Source: Arcicella lustrica (GTDB lineage: Bacteria; Bacteroidota; Bacteroidia; Cytophagales; Spirosomataceae). From it: a DNA stretch of 64,000 nt. Of this stretch, positions 53,400-61,819 are shown piece after piece (positions within the stretch are counted from its first letter, which is position 1; every line of letters begins with the position of its first letter). A program made the translations under genes and the position numbers. Under the pieces are notes generated by a model, which was given only the letters and a program-made list of their open reading frames with translations, made no database searches and was not told the origin of the DNA. The stretch covers positions 62,001-126,000 of the forward strand of contig NZ_JAYGIM010000001.1 of the NCBI RefSeq assembly GCF_034930985.1, read 5' to 3'.

Positions 53400-54500
53400 T
53401 TACTTTAAAGATTCTAAAATTTCGTTTTTATCTGGCGTGCTGCTATGCGCCCATTTACCTTTTACAATGCCATTATCCAATAACCAAATACTTGGATTGG
53501 CTCTGGCAATAGTTTTTAATACTTTGGTATCTGAACTATAACTTGGAATCGCTAATTGATATTCATGTCTGAAATTATTGACTTCTTCTTCATTAGAAGC
53601 ACTCAATAGCCATACTTTTACATCTGAACCTTCAAGGCTTTTTGCTAAAGTTCTGATTGCATCAAGATGGTCTGTATTCGCTTTTTTAATGACTGGAACG
53701 ACAATCATTAGTTTTTTGCCTACAAAACTTTCTGCTTTATAATCTGTAGAATCACCCTCTTTCCAAATGTTGTAATCTGTAATTTTAGCCTTTGCTTCAT
53801 CCTGATTCAAGGTCACCATTTCTTTAAAATGATAAGTTGTATCGGTTGGCATTTGGTCTAACTCCATTGTTTCGCCTCCTTTTTCATAAATATATTTGAA
53901 TTGCAAAGGAGCAGAAGGTTTCATGTTTTTTGGAATATCTTGTCCAACTGCATAAGGAAGTCCATCGTAAGGAGGTAAATATTTTACTGCATATACACCC
54001 AAAGCAATTGAGAAAACTACTGAAGCTCCCACCAATGCACCTGTCTTTTTATCCGCAAATACTTTACGTTGTGCCAGAATAATTAAGATAAAGAACAACA
54101 GTACCATGTCTTTGATGAAAGACGTCCAAGGTTTTAACTTAATGGTTTCTCCAAAACATCCGCAATCAGTTACTTTGTTGTAGTAAGCCGAATAAAATGT
54201 TAGGAAACCAAAGAAAATCACTGTGGCAAGTAAAATCCATGAAGCCGTTTTGAGCTTATATTGCACCAACAAACATACACCAAGTACTAATTCTAAAGCA
54301 CAAAGGAAGATAGAAATCAATAAAGCATAAGGAATCCAAAATTCCCAGAAGCCTGCCATAAATGGGAAATCTGTGGCAAATACATCGAAGTATTCTTCTA
54401 ATTTAATTTGTGTTCCAACGGGGTCATTTAACTTGATGAGTCCCGAAAAGATAAATATAATGCCGACAAACAGTCTAGAGAAATGTGCAATTAACTTCAT
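53400..54500 (-). CDS. DoxX-family (BT_3928-type) membrane protein with C-terminal periplasmic domain
   Basis: 366 aa. About four to five membrane helices in residues 1-175 (first: RLFVGIIFIFSGLIKLND, the DoxX signature). A VTDCGCFGETIKLKPW stretch (about 110-125) resembles the Cys motif of MauE/DoxX relatives. The C-terminal ~190 residues are soluble and resemble a thioredoxin-fold segment (MIVVPVIKKAN, VKVWLLSASNEEEVNNFRHE, SYSSDTKVLKTI, WLLDNGIVKGKW). Usually beside DUF1599 in Bacteroidota; here it is 95 bp from it and precedes aroK. Probable role in redox or thiol chemistry; unproven. Confidence 0.8.
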   Translation of the reverse strand: MKLIAHFSRLFVGIIFIFSGLIKLNDPVGTQIKLEEYFDVFATDFPFMAGFWEFWIPYALLISIFLCALELVLGVCLLVQYKLKTASWILLATVIFFGFLTFYSAYYNKVTDCGCFGETIKLKPWTSFIKDMVLLFFILIILAQRKVFADKKTGALVGASVVFSIALGVYAVKYLPPYDGLPYAVGQDIPKNMKPSAPLQFKYIYEKGGETMELDQMPTDTTYHFKEMVTLNQDEAKAKITDYNIWKEGDSTDYKAESFVGKKLMIVVPVIKKANTDHLDAIRTLAKSLEGSDVKVWLLSASNEEEVNNFRHEYQLAIPSYSSDTKVLKTIARANPSIWLLDNGIVKGKWAHSSTPDKNEILESLK

Positions 54501-54595
54501 GGATATAGTTGTGATTGAGTGAATGGTGAATTAGTGATTGATAAACTAAATTACCCCAATGCTGAAAGCTGATGGCTCAAAGCTGACAGCTCTTG
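54501..54595. repeat. GTGA- and AGCT-word intergenic repeat
   Basis: GAGTGAATGGTGAATTAGTG words (54509-54540) are followed by CTGAAAGCTGATGGCTCAAA and GCTGACAGCTC, the same vocabulary as 21589-21708 and 58401-58480. Confidence 0.5.
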
Positions 54596-55138
54596 TTATG
54601 CTCCGAACTTCAAATGAATCATACAGAATATCGCATAATTCATCATATCTTGATAATTTGCCTCTACGCCTTCCGAAACCAACGTAACACCTTGATTATC
54701 TTCGATTTGTTTAGTTCTAAATATTTTCATCAAGATTAAATCCGTCATCGAACTTACTCGCATATCTCGCCAAGCTTCGCCATAATCATGATTTTTATCT
54801 TTTTGTAAAGCCAAAGTTTTCTCTACTTGTGTATCATATAAATCACTAATTTCTGCTTCTGTAAATTCCATTTTGGTAGAAGCTCCTAATTCCTTTTGAA
54901 TCAAAGCAATGATACAGTAATTGATAATTCCGATGAATTCACCTTCTATTCCATCTTCAATTTTCTGTGTTCCTTTTTCTTGAATAGAACGTATTCTTTG
55001 TGCTTTGATAAATATTTGGTCAGTTAAACTTGGTAAACGTAAAATACGCCAAGATGTACCGTAATCTTTATTTTTCTTTTGAAATAAGGCTTTGCAAATC
55101 GCAATAATCTCTCTGTATTGAGTTTCAGTTTGAGTCAT
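54596..55138 (-). CDS. DUF1599-family protein
   Basis: 180 aa made of two similar halves: NKDYGTSWRILRLPSLTDQIFIKAQRIRSIQ and NHDYGEAWRDMRVSSMTDLILMKIFRTKQIE (each given in parts of the same pattern DYG..WR...R..S.TD.I..K). This internal duplication defines the DUF1599 (Nmad1-type) fold, linked by others to nucleotide-modification contexts. Its action here is unknown. It precedes the DoxX-like gene and aroK on the same strand. Confidence 0.85.
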   Translation of the reverse strand: MTQTETQYREIIAICKALFQKKNKDYGTSWRILRLPSLTDQIFIKAQRIRSIQEKGTQKIEDGIEGEFIGIINYCIIALIQKELGASTKMEFTEAEISDLYDTQVEKTLALQKDKNHDYGEAWRDMRVSSMTDLILMKIFRTKQIEDNQGVTLVSEGVEANYQDMMNYAIFCMIHLKFGA

Positions 55139-55207
55139 TGTATGGTTTAAATTTATGCTAATCTTACAAAATTATTGCTTTTCGATGGGAAATGGTATTA
55201 TTATAAA

Positions 55208-55248
55208 AATAATCCCACAAAGTTATGCTCAACTTTGCGGGATTATTT
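55208..55248 (-). terminator. Terminator of the PH-domain gene
   Basis: AAATAATCCC...AAAGTT pairs with AACTTT...GGGATTATTT with one mismatch; T/A runs on both sides. Confidence 0.7.
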
Positions 55249-55264
55249 CGAAGTCTGTACCTCT

Positions 55265-55642
55265 TTACGCTAATACATAAGTACTTAGTGCTTTATACAC
55301 ATCATTTATATTTTCACCTTTTCTGAAATCTCTTTGGATAGGTTCTGGTGCGCCTTTTATCCAAATCAATATCTCGGCATCAAGGTCTAATAAACTCGCA
55401 CTACGTTTGGTAAAATAGTTAATCGAATGATATGGAATGGTCATAAAGTCGATTTTTGAGCCAGTCAACCCTTGTTTATCCACCAAAATCAAACGTTTGT
55501 TCGTAAACACAAACATATCTCTGATAAGCTTGAAGGATTTTACAATTACTTCTCCTTCTATTAAAATCGGTTCAAATTCATGTGCAATTTTATCAGCCGA
55601 TACCTCTGATGAATTACCCATTATAGCATTTAAAATTCCCAT
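55265..55642 (-). CDS. Bacterial PH-domain protein
   Basis: 125 aa matching the short bacterial PH domain (DUF1696/bPH_1): MFVFTNKRLILVDKQGLTGSKIDF with the TNKRL signature, then MTIPYHSINYF and LDLDAEILIWIKG. No membrane helix. Such proteins are widespread; function is unknown. It lies just beyond the far end of array 2, so NRK2, the array and this gene read in one direction. Confidence 0.85.
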   Translation of the reverse strand: MGILNAIMGNSSEVSADKIAHEFEPILIEGEVIVKSFKLIRDMFVFTNKRLILVDKQGLTGSKIDFMTIPYHSINYFTKRSASLLDLDAEILIWIKGAPEPIQRDFRKGENINDVYKALSTYVLA

Positions 55643-55778
55643 GTTTAGGTTTATTTATTGGTTTAACATAAATCACACTCTAATTTAACGAAGATTGAAC
55701 AGTAAATTGACATTTTATCCTGTAAAATATCTGAACGACAATCGGCTTACTAACGCTTATTCCCCATGATTTATGATT
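55643..55778. other. Spacer between the PH gene and array 2
   Basis: 136 bp, no gene. Its last 21 bp resemble a very degenerate array unit. Confidence 0.4.
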
Positions 55779-56072
55779 GACGGAAGGATAAATCTTAAAG
55801 CCTAAGCTTCAAACCTCAAAGCCATACGAATATATCTAAAAGCCACAGTAATAAATCTAAATGCCCAAACTTTAAATCTAAAAGCCATAATAATATACCT
55901 AAAAGACCAAGCTATAAATCCTAAAGCCATAATAAAATATCTAAAAGCCTAAGCTCTAAATCCCAATGCCATAATAATATATCTAAATGCCCAAGCCATA
56001 AATCTTAAATCCCTAATTATATATCTAAATGCCTAAGCCATAAATCTCAATGACAGATGAATAAATCTAATA
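55779..56072. repeat. 21-bp tandem array 2 (14 units)
   Basis: Fourteen contiguous units of exactly 21 bp start at 55779, 55800, 55821 and so on to 56052, with no insertion or deletion. Most open with GCC. Two subtypes alternate strictly from unit 5 to 13: A (CTAAGCTATAAATCT-like) and B (ATAATAATATATCT-like), so there is a 42-bp super-period. The array is 60 bp past the NRK2 stop. Frames through it contain several stops. Sequence differs from array 1, but the unit length and the A/B cores agree. Confidence 0.93.
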
Positions 56073-56132
56073 TCACTAGCTAATATTGACTAAGATGTAG
56101 GGAATAATTTTATTGCTGTACTCAGTATTGCC

Positions 56133-56870
56133 CTAGATGTCCCTTCTTTTGAAAGAGATGCCCTTAATTAATCCGTATTCGTAGCTCTTCACACCAAAGA
56201 TGACCTTGATATAGGCTTTTACGTCCAAAGCAATATCTAATAAGCCCGTTTTATCATGATATAACAAGGTATTTTTTGTCGAGCGACTGCCCTCGTATGC
56301 TACATGGGTGTTCATTACAGCCAAGTTGCAAGCTTTTAATTGATTGATGTAGTCCTTCAAAGTAGGAATCTGTAAAGGGATTTCATTGGGATTGTACTCA
56401 GGATGAGCTGCAAGAAGACGTACCAGTGCATCTAAATGTTCAACCAAGTAATTATAACTCTGTTGCGAAGTCGAGATAGTTACGATAGGCTCTTCAGGCG
56501 TTTCTTTCTTCATTCTTTTAAGCGTAGATAAAGCCTTTTTTCCTTGAATTTTACGATTGATAGCTTTCGCCCTTGTAACAGTTAGGTCATCCACACCCGA
56601 TATTTTAAAAGCATTCACCAATTTAGTCGATAATGACTTTAAAGGAGCAAAAGCCTCTTGTCGTTGACTAATAGCATGATTTTGAGCCACCACTTTAAGC
56701 GAATGTTCAGCCATCGCAGCCTTCGTTTTAGCCAGTAAAGCCTGTAAATTAGCAATTTTCAAATCCTCACGAGAAGGATTATAACGCTCTTCAAAATTAA
56801 TACAATAAGAAATAAGGATTTCGAAATTAGCAAGGTTCTTAGCTTGCCCTAATTCTGAGGTAGTAGACAT
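56133..56870 (-). CDS. NRK2: paralogue of NRK1, next to array 2
   Basis: 245 aa, soluble, helical and basic. It aligns with NRK1 along its whole length: MSTTSELGQAKNLANF, TKLVNAFK, NRKIQGKKA at residues 105-113, SQQSYNYLVEHLDAL, YNPNEIPLQI, LLYHDKTGL and YIKVIFGVKSYEY. The linker after the NRK motif (114-132) is again Lys-rich but not conserved in sequence. Same arrangement as NRK1: the 3' end faces a 21-bp array. The upstream neighbour is a DUF5694 gene on the same strand (208-bp gap) and differs from the NRK1 neighbour. The family is not recognised. Confidence 0.85.
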   Translation of the reverse strand: MSTTSELGQAKNLANFEILISYCINFEERYNPSREDLKIANLQALLAKTKAAMAEHSLKVVAQNHAISQRQEAFAPLKSLSTKLVNAFKISGVDDLTVTRAKAINRKIQGKKALSTLKRMKKETPEEPIVTISTSQQSYNYLVEHLDALVRLLAAHPEYNPNEIPLQIPTLKDYINQLKACNLAVMNTHVAYEGSRSTKNTLLYHDKTGLLDIALDVKAYIKVIFGVKSYEYGLIKGISFKRRDI

Positions 56871-57078
56871 GACTGTAGAGGATTTTGGTTGGTTTAGTGT
56901 TTGTGGTAGAATGTGCCAAAAGATGATTTAAAAATAGTGAATTATTGAATAACAAAATACTGGCTATGGTATATTTTTATCAATTTATCGCCTTCTATTT
57001 TGGATATAGTCTTGCCATTTATTTACTTTTTTGTAGGGATTAATCATTTCTTATATAAGCATATTTAGGGCTTTGCAT

Positions 57079-57930
57079 TTACTTCAAACTATCAAACTCA
57101 ATAAACTGATATTCTGGCGAAGATTCTAATAATTGTCTTAAAACTGCAGCATGACCATTCCCAAAGATTACTAATATTCTATCTTTACTACTTTCAGTTA
57201 TTTCTTGCAGTTTTCTGAAAATTCGTAAGTTTCTATTATACCACCAGATAGATAAAATATCGGCACCTCTTTGATTATCTAATTTAAAATCTCCTACCAA
57301 ATATGCACCATATCCTAATTTATGAGATTTGCTGGTATTGATATTTTTAATGTATTTCAATAGGTTGGTAGTTGCAGGTAGTTTTTCTTGATAATCAAAC
57401 CATTTCATATACATGGCATTGAACTTGTCGTCATTTTGGAAATCAAAATCCTTGAATAACTTTTGAAAATATACGGAATCTAATTTTACTAAATCTTCAT
57501 CAAAAGAATCAGCATCAATACCATAGATAGTATCCATTTTCATTTCATTAGCTACTCTCAACGCTATTTGGTAGCGTTCGTCTCTTTCATTTCTTGAATT
57601 TCCTGCTTTATATTTTCTGAGTTTTTCTGTAGCGTTCCATTTTGGTGTGGCTTCAATAGCAATTTTTGTAGGTTTGAATTGTTTAATATAATTTACCAAT
57701 TCTGTAACTTCAGATTTTTTTGGCTCTTTTAATACATCAATTTTATCGGTATCATTTACTTTATTGATGTCTAAATTGGGATAATCAAAGTGAAAAGTAC
57801 CGACCACTAAAACTTGTGCTTTTTCTTTAGGAAAAAATGAAGAAGGTTGTTTGATTTCGTTTTTTTGTCCGAATAGACTAAATGTATTGATTATTAATAC
57901 AATTGTGGTGATTATATTTAAGGGCTTCAT
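57079..57930 (-). CDS. DUF5694 family (TraB/GumN-like) exported protein
   Basis: 283 aa. A signal-like start (MKPLNIITTIVLIINTFSLFG) is followed by VLVVGTFHFDYPN (residues about 35-47), the family's GTFHF signature, PTKIAIEATPKWN, the NERDERYQIA segment and a closing RILVIFGNGHAAVLRQLLES with the conserved GxGH. This resembles TraB/ChaN-like folds, where the two His-containing motifs may form a metal or catalytic site. Function unknown. Confidence 0.8.
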   Translation of the reverse strand: MKPLNIITTIVLIINTFSLFGQKNEIKQPSSFFPKEKAQVLVVGTFHFDYPNLDINKVNDTDKIDVLKEPKKSEVTELVNYIKQFKPTKIAIEATPKWNATEKLRKYKAGNSRNERDERYQIALRVANEMKMDTIYGIDADSFDEDLVKLDSVYFQKLFKDFDFQNDDKFNAMYMKWFDYQEKLPATTNLLKYIKNINTSKSHKLGYGAYLVGDFKLDNQRGADILSIWWYNRNLRIFRKLQEITESSKDRILVIFGNGHAAVLRQLLESSPEYQFIEFDSLK

Positions 57931-57977
57931 TAGAGATAACTTGTTTTAAGTTTTTGGGTTTAGATGCTTATTAAATA

Positions 57978-58400
57978 TTAAGAAAGCTTCTTTACAAAAT
58001 GATGGCTACTAATATGAAAGCCTTTATTGAGGTATAAACGATGTGCTGTATGGCGGGTTGGTCCAGAATCTAGGGTGACACAATCGTAGTTGTTGGCTTT
58101 GGCTAAATCTATTACGTAGTCTAACAAAGCTGTTCCATAGCCTTCACCTCTTACTTTGTCAGAAGTCGTAAGGTCGTCGATATAAATTTGTTTGCCATTA
58201 TAAAGCATTTGCAAATACCTGAAACCAATGGCAGATACTACTTCATCGTCTTTTTCGATATAAGCTAATTGATAACCCTCACCGAACATTTGGAGTACTG
58301 TTTCTACAAATACTTCTTCCGTCAGATGTGGACGAAGTAAACTAATTACATACCAACATTTGCGAACCTCTGCTTCAGTGTGGGCTATCTTTATGGTCAT
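57978..58400 (-). CDS. GNAT N-acetyltransferase
   Basis: 140 aa, one GNAT domain: VVSAIGFRYLQML, IYIDDLTTSDKVRGEGYGTALLDYV (the CoA-binding R.EGYG.AL), CVTLDSGPTRHTAHRLYLNKGF. The substrate is unknown; the pattern is that of small-molecule or aminoglycoside-type acetyltransferases. Single gene. Confidence 0.88.
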   Translation of the reverse strand: MTIKIAHTEAEVRKCWYVISLLRPHLTEEVFVETVLQMFGEGYQLAYIEKDDEVVSAIGFRYLQMLYNGKQIYIDDLTTSDKVRGEGYGTALLDYVIDLAKANNYDCVTLDSGPTRHTAHRLYLNKGFHISSHHFVKKLS

Positions 58401-58495
58401 ATTTATTGAGTGAATTAGGGAGTTGTGAGTTAGTGAATTGTGAATGAGTGATTTAGTGAATCGTGAGTTTTGAAATCAATTCATTATCAAATAAA
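58401..58495. repeat. GTGA-word intergenic repeat
   Basis: GTGAGTTAGTGAATTGTGAA and similar words recur over about 65 bp (58407-58470). Same type as 54509-54540. Confidence 0.5.
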
Positions 58496-58535
58496 TTCCT
58501 ATTAGGAGGTGAATTAATTCACCTCCTAATAGGAA
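58496..58535. repeat. Perfect 40-nt palindrome
   Basis: Every base from 58496 to 58535 pairs with its mirror image: TTCCTATTAGGAGGTGAATT and its complement. It lies 30 bp past the stop of the minus-strand gene 58566-59993, so it may act as its terminator, but lacks a strong T-run. Its core TAGGAGGTGA also builds the inverted repeat at 1391-1448. Confidence 0.75.
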
Positions 58536-58565
58536 ACTCCATTTTCAAATCTTCAAATTAAAAAG

Positions 58566-59993
58566 CTATTCCTCCTGAAAATCCTCAGAAATCAATTTGC
58601 GTAATTGTTGATGTGGACGAAGGTTTGGACGTTTAGAGAATATCGCTTTGTCGCCACCAGCCGAAGAAGCTTTTGCTTTACTTGCCAGCGTAGCCGTGTC
58701 GAAATAATTATCTCTTACAAACTGATTTACTTCATCAGTATTAATCACGTCTCTCACCATCGAACCTTTACCGAAACCATCATTATAAGCACCAATTCTT
58801 GAGTCTGTTTCAGCCAAACGAGTTTCACGTTCAATTTCTTTGATTTCCTCCAAAAGATTTTTCTTCTGAATTTCTAAAGATTCAAAGCTTGGTAATAATT
58901 GTAAGTCGTTTTCGAAGATATTCTTTTGAACAATTTGCTCTGCCAAATCTTTTTCTACTTCTTGTAATTGTGTCACCAATTGTAATTTTTCTTTCTTTAA
59001 ACGTTTCAAACGTGGGTCAATCTGCAACCATTTCGACCAATAACATTGTAAAACAGGAAAGGCAATTCCCAAACAAATAGCACCAGCCAAAGCAAACAAA
59101 ATACCCGACAACACAAACGATGTTAATGCCCAAGGGCTATTCACCAATTTTTCATTCAATTGGTCGAAAGTCTTTAATTTTTCATCAATTTGTCGAGTAA
59201 CATTTGCGGGTAGGGGAGCCGTCGGGTTCAACGGGTCGAAGCTTTGGTTTTGTAATTGTTTGATAGATTTGTTTACGCTCTCTTTCATTTTATCAGTCTT
59301 GTAGGCTTCGTATCTAAACCAACCTAAAATAAAGAGCGTTGCTACTGCAAAAACTACCGTAATACTTTTAAACCAAACATATACTTTCTTAGAATGTTGC
59401 GAATTGTCATCGTTATAAGGCGATTCAATCAAACGTTCATAAGCAGGTTTTAATAAAATAGAAAGCATTGCTAAACCAACTGCAAAAGACCAAGCCTCAA
59501 AATTATTACGAATGTTAAGGGCATAAGCAACGATTTCGTGCGAGATAATTAAATCGCCCGCTACAAAAGATACTCCAGCCAAGAAGTAAATAATCCCTGC
59601 AAACAAAGAGTATTTATGAGCAACAGCTTTTCTTTTTTCGTGTAAAGTATTAGCTGCTTCTTGATTCTCGTTTAATTGATTTTCAAGACGGTCTCTGTTT
59701 TTACCTGCTAAATTTACATTCAAAATTCTTGCTTGTAGTGCATCAAAAGCTTCTTTAGAGCGAGCTTTAATATGTTCGATTACTTTTTCTAAATCACTTA
59801 GTTCTTGCTTTTTCTCGTTCAGTTGACGAGAAAGCCATTCGAAATTTACCTGAGAAGAAAGATAACCTTCATAAGTATTTCTATCCACCGATTCCAAACC
59901 ACCATGATAACCATGTTGAAAATCGTAATTTTCGGTATGAGTAGCAGGAGTATTTGCTAACATACGATTATTGTTGTGTTCAGTATTTTCCAT
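58566..59993 (-). CDS. Multi-pass membrane coiled-coil protein of unknown function
   Basis: 475 aa. It has a long N-terminal coiled coil (about 45-125), four hydrophobic helices (about 130-150, 165-185, 212-232, 290-315) and a second coiled coil after them (about 330-395; KRLKKEKLQLVTQLQEVEKDL). The C-terminal tail is polar. Similar in plan to the protein at 59995-61068, with which it is translationally coupled (1 bp gap). Not recognised; probably a structural or mechanosensing membrane assembly factor, but that is a guess. Confidence 0.7.
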   Translation of the reverse strand: MENTEHNNNRMLANTPATHTENYDFQHGYHGGLESVDRNTYEGYLSSQVNFEWLSRQLNEKKQELSDLEKVIEHIKARSKEAFDALQARILNVNLAGKNRDRLENQLNENQEAANTLHEKRKAVAHKYSLFAGIIYFLAGVSFVAGDLIISHEIVAYALNIRNNFEAWSFAVGLAMLSILLKPAYERLIESPYNDDNSQHSKKVYVWFKSITVVFAVATLFILGWFRYEAYKTDKMKESVNKSIKQLQNQSFDPLNPTAPLPANVTRQIDEKLKTFDQLNEKLVNSPWALTSFVLSGILFALAGAICLGIAFPVLQCYWSKWLQIDPRLKRLKKEKLQLVTQLQEVEKDLAEQIVQKNIFENDLQLLPSFESLEIQKKNLLEEIKEIERETRLAETDSRIGAYNDGFGKGSMVRDVINTDEVNQFVRDNYFDTATLASKAKASSAGGDKAIFSKRPNLRPHQQLRKLISEDFQEE

Positions 59994-59994
59994 G

Positions 59995-61092
59995 TTATTC
60001 TTCTTCTCCTAAAATTGTTTTCACTTGGTTGTTATTCAATTTATTTCGATAGTTCTGCGCCAAATGATATTCACTTTCAAATACTTTAATCAGCATATCT
60101 CTTTGGGCTTTTAGCTTTAGATTGATAGTACTTAATTTGGTGAGTTCTGGTAAAATATCTTGCTTTTTCTGGCGATACTTTTCGATTTCAGCTTTATGTT
60201 TTTCAATGTCAGCTTCCCATTCTGCTACTTTCTTGATTTTGTCTTTATACAATTGGTTTCGCTTTTGGAAAATGCTAAAATCATCCTTGAAAATCGTAAG
60301 ATTTCCTAAGAATAATTTCCCTGAAAACATAAACAAAAAGAAGATAAAAGCGAATAAAGCCCAAGCTTGAAGAGGAGGTTTTGAAGCGTAGATTTGTGCA
60401 AAAACAAAGAATGAAGCAGCCAAAGGCATACCTACTTCTTCTAATAATCTTTTCCAAGTACTTTCTTTGCTTTCGTCGTGCAAGAAAGAAATTCTACCAA
60501 AAAGGTTGAACATCCCAGCTAAAAACACACCGAGGGCAATAAAAGTACTTTCTTGAAATTGTCCTTGTAAAGATTCTCGGATAAGATAATAATTGCCAAC
60601 CGCAATGCCAGTGGCAAGCGTTAAGCCGACAACGGTTCTTAATAAATGATGTTGCTCTGTGAATTCTTGGTTTTTAAGTGCTTGAATTTGCTGTTCAATT
60701 TCTTTTACCAAGCTTTCTTTTTCGTTAATCCAATAGTTTAGCTCACCAATTTCTTCTTGGTGTTGAGCAATCACTTTATCGGTTTCGGCAGTTTGTTGCG
60801 AGAAGTAATGACGAATGATGGAAACCTTTTCTTCTGGATTAGAACCCGAAAGCCCGAAAATAACGCCTTCGTCTCGAAGAATATCTTCGTTGATTAGCCA
60901 ATCGGGTTGGTCATTGATAGGATGTGAAAACGTTGGTGCAGGTTGAGTAACTGTCACCAACGTTTCGTTTGAGGATACCTCTTCTGCGATTGGTATCGCT
61001 ATATTTGTATTTTCAATGGTAGGATTGTTGCCACGAAAAACATATTTCAACTTGTCGAAAAAAGACATAAGGTCGTGAATAAATAGTTTCAA
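59995..61092 (-). CDS. Multi-pass membrane coiled-coil protein, partner of the previous
   Basis: 365 aa (or 357 from the Met at 61068, MSFFDKLKYVF). The N-terminus is disordered and Thr/Glu-rich. A coiled coil (about 92-140) is followed by about four membrane helices (about 142-160, 172-195, 215-235, 240-262) and another coiled coil (about 275-350). Its stop is 1 bp from the 475-aa gene's start and its start is 70 bp from the lipoprotein gene, so the three form one operon. No known family. Confidence 0.7.
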   Translation of the reverse strand: MKLFIHDLMSFFDKLKYVFRGNNPTIENTNIAIPIAEEVSSNETLVTVTQPAPTFSHPINDQPDWLINEDILRDEGVIFGLSGSNPEEKVSIIRHYFSQQTAETDKVIAQHQEEIGELNYWINEKESLVKEIEQQIQALKNQEFTEQHHLLRTVVGLTLATGIAVGNYYLIRESLQGQFQESTFIALGVFLAGMFNLFGRISFLHDESKESTWKRLLEEVGMPLAASFFVFAQIYASKPPLQAWALFAFIFFLFMFSGKLFLGNLTIFKDDFSIFQKRNQLYKDKIKKVAEWEADIEKHKAEIEKYRQKKQDILPELTKLSTINLKLKAQRDMLIKVFESEYHLAQNYRNKLNNNQVKTILGEEE

Positions 61093-61162
61093 GAAAGACC
61101 GAATTTGGTAAAAAAAACTTTATCCGACAAAGAAATTATGAGGAATGGCAGATTTAGGAGGA

Positions 61163-61714
61163 TTATACTTCCTGCAAAATCCCTAAAATGGTAAATAAGA
61201 TACCAATGAAGGCAGCAAGTCCACCGACTGTTCCTAACCCAACAATGGCTAAGATGATACCAATTCCTAAAAGTATTACCCCAAGTTTCAAGAAAGAATT
61301 CCAACTATGAAAATCAACAGGTTGTGCTGATTTTTTCATTTTCTTTTCTAATTTTTTGATGATTAGTTTCTCCACAAAATTAGCTTTGTGCGTGCTGGTT
61401 ACTGTTTTGTTCTCGCTTTTCTGAGCAATAACTTTCTCTAAAAGAGCATTGATTTTTTCTTTTTTTACTTCATTGATAGCTTCTTGATTCGCTTCATCAA
61501 TTTGTATTACTTCAGCTGTAGAAGCATACATGGCTGGGCTTTGCTTTTTTGGAGCCGCTTCAATCATTGAAGTATTGCTTTGATTCTCAATTTTAGCAAT
61601 TTCAATAGTAGCTTTTTCTGCTTGATTTTGAGAAATTACAGCCTTCTGTGAAGTACAAGAAACAGCTACAAATACAGCAAAGATGCTGGCAAAAGTTAGT
61701 CTAATTGTTTGCAT
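61163..61714 (-). CDS. Lipoprotein with a glycine-rich hydrophobic C-terminus
   Basis: 183 aa from the ATG at 61714 (MQTIRLTFASIFAVFVAVSC; lipobox Cys at residue 20); an earlier TTG has no signal logic. The middle is helical and charged (EVKKEKINALLEKVIAQKSE and EKLIIKKLEKKMKKS). The end has a 45-residue stretch of hydrophobic and Gly residues (VILLGIGIILAIVGLGTVGG), as two helices. First gene of the operon with the two coiled-coil membrane proteins. Function unknown. Confidence 0.65.
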   Translation of the reverse strand: MQTIRLTFASIFAVFVAVSCTSQKAVISQNQAEKATIEIAKIENQSNTSMIEAAPKKQSPAMYASTAEVIQIDEANQEAINEVKKEKINALLEKVIAQKSENKTVTSTHKANFVEKLIIKKLEKKMKKSAQPVDFHSWNSFLKLGVILLGIGIILAIVGLGTVGGLAAFIGILFTILGILQEV

Positions 61715-61767
61715 AATACTAGGTTTTTTTTGTTTAGAAACGCTGGAAGAATAAATTAATTGCAAAA

Positions 61768-61800
61768 GAAAAAGCCCAAATCATCATTTTGGGCTTTTTC
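61768..61800 (-). terminator. clpX terminator
   Basis: Perfect 13-bp stem (AAAAAGCCCAAA type), loop TCATCAT, T5 on each side; 20 bp past the clpX stop. Confidence 0.9.
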
Positions 61801-61819
61801 TGGGTGTTTTATATAGTAC

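Noticed and set aside
55779..56072. Type III toxin-antitoxin RNA repeats (ToxI-like)
   Set aside because: The array follows the gene instead of preceding it, units do not fold as pseudoknots by eye, and NRK2 does not look like ToxN. Not excluded experimentally.
61089..61304. 71-codon minus-strand ORF
   Set aside because: Overlaps the 3' part of the lipoprotein gene in another frame and has odd composition.
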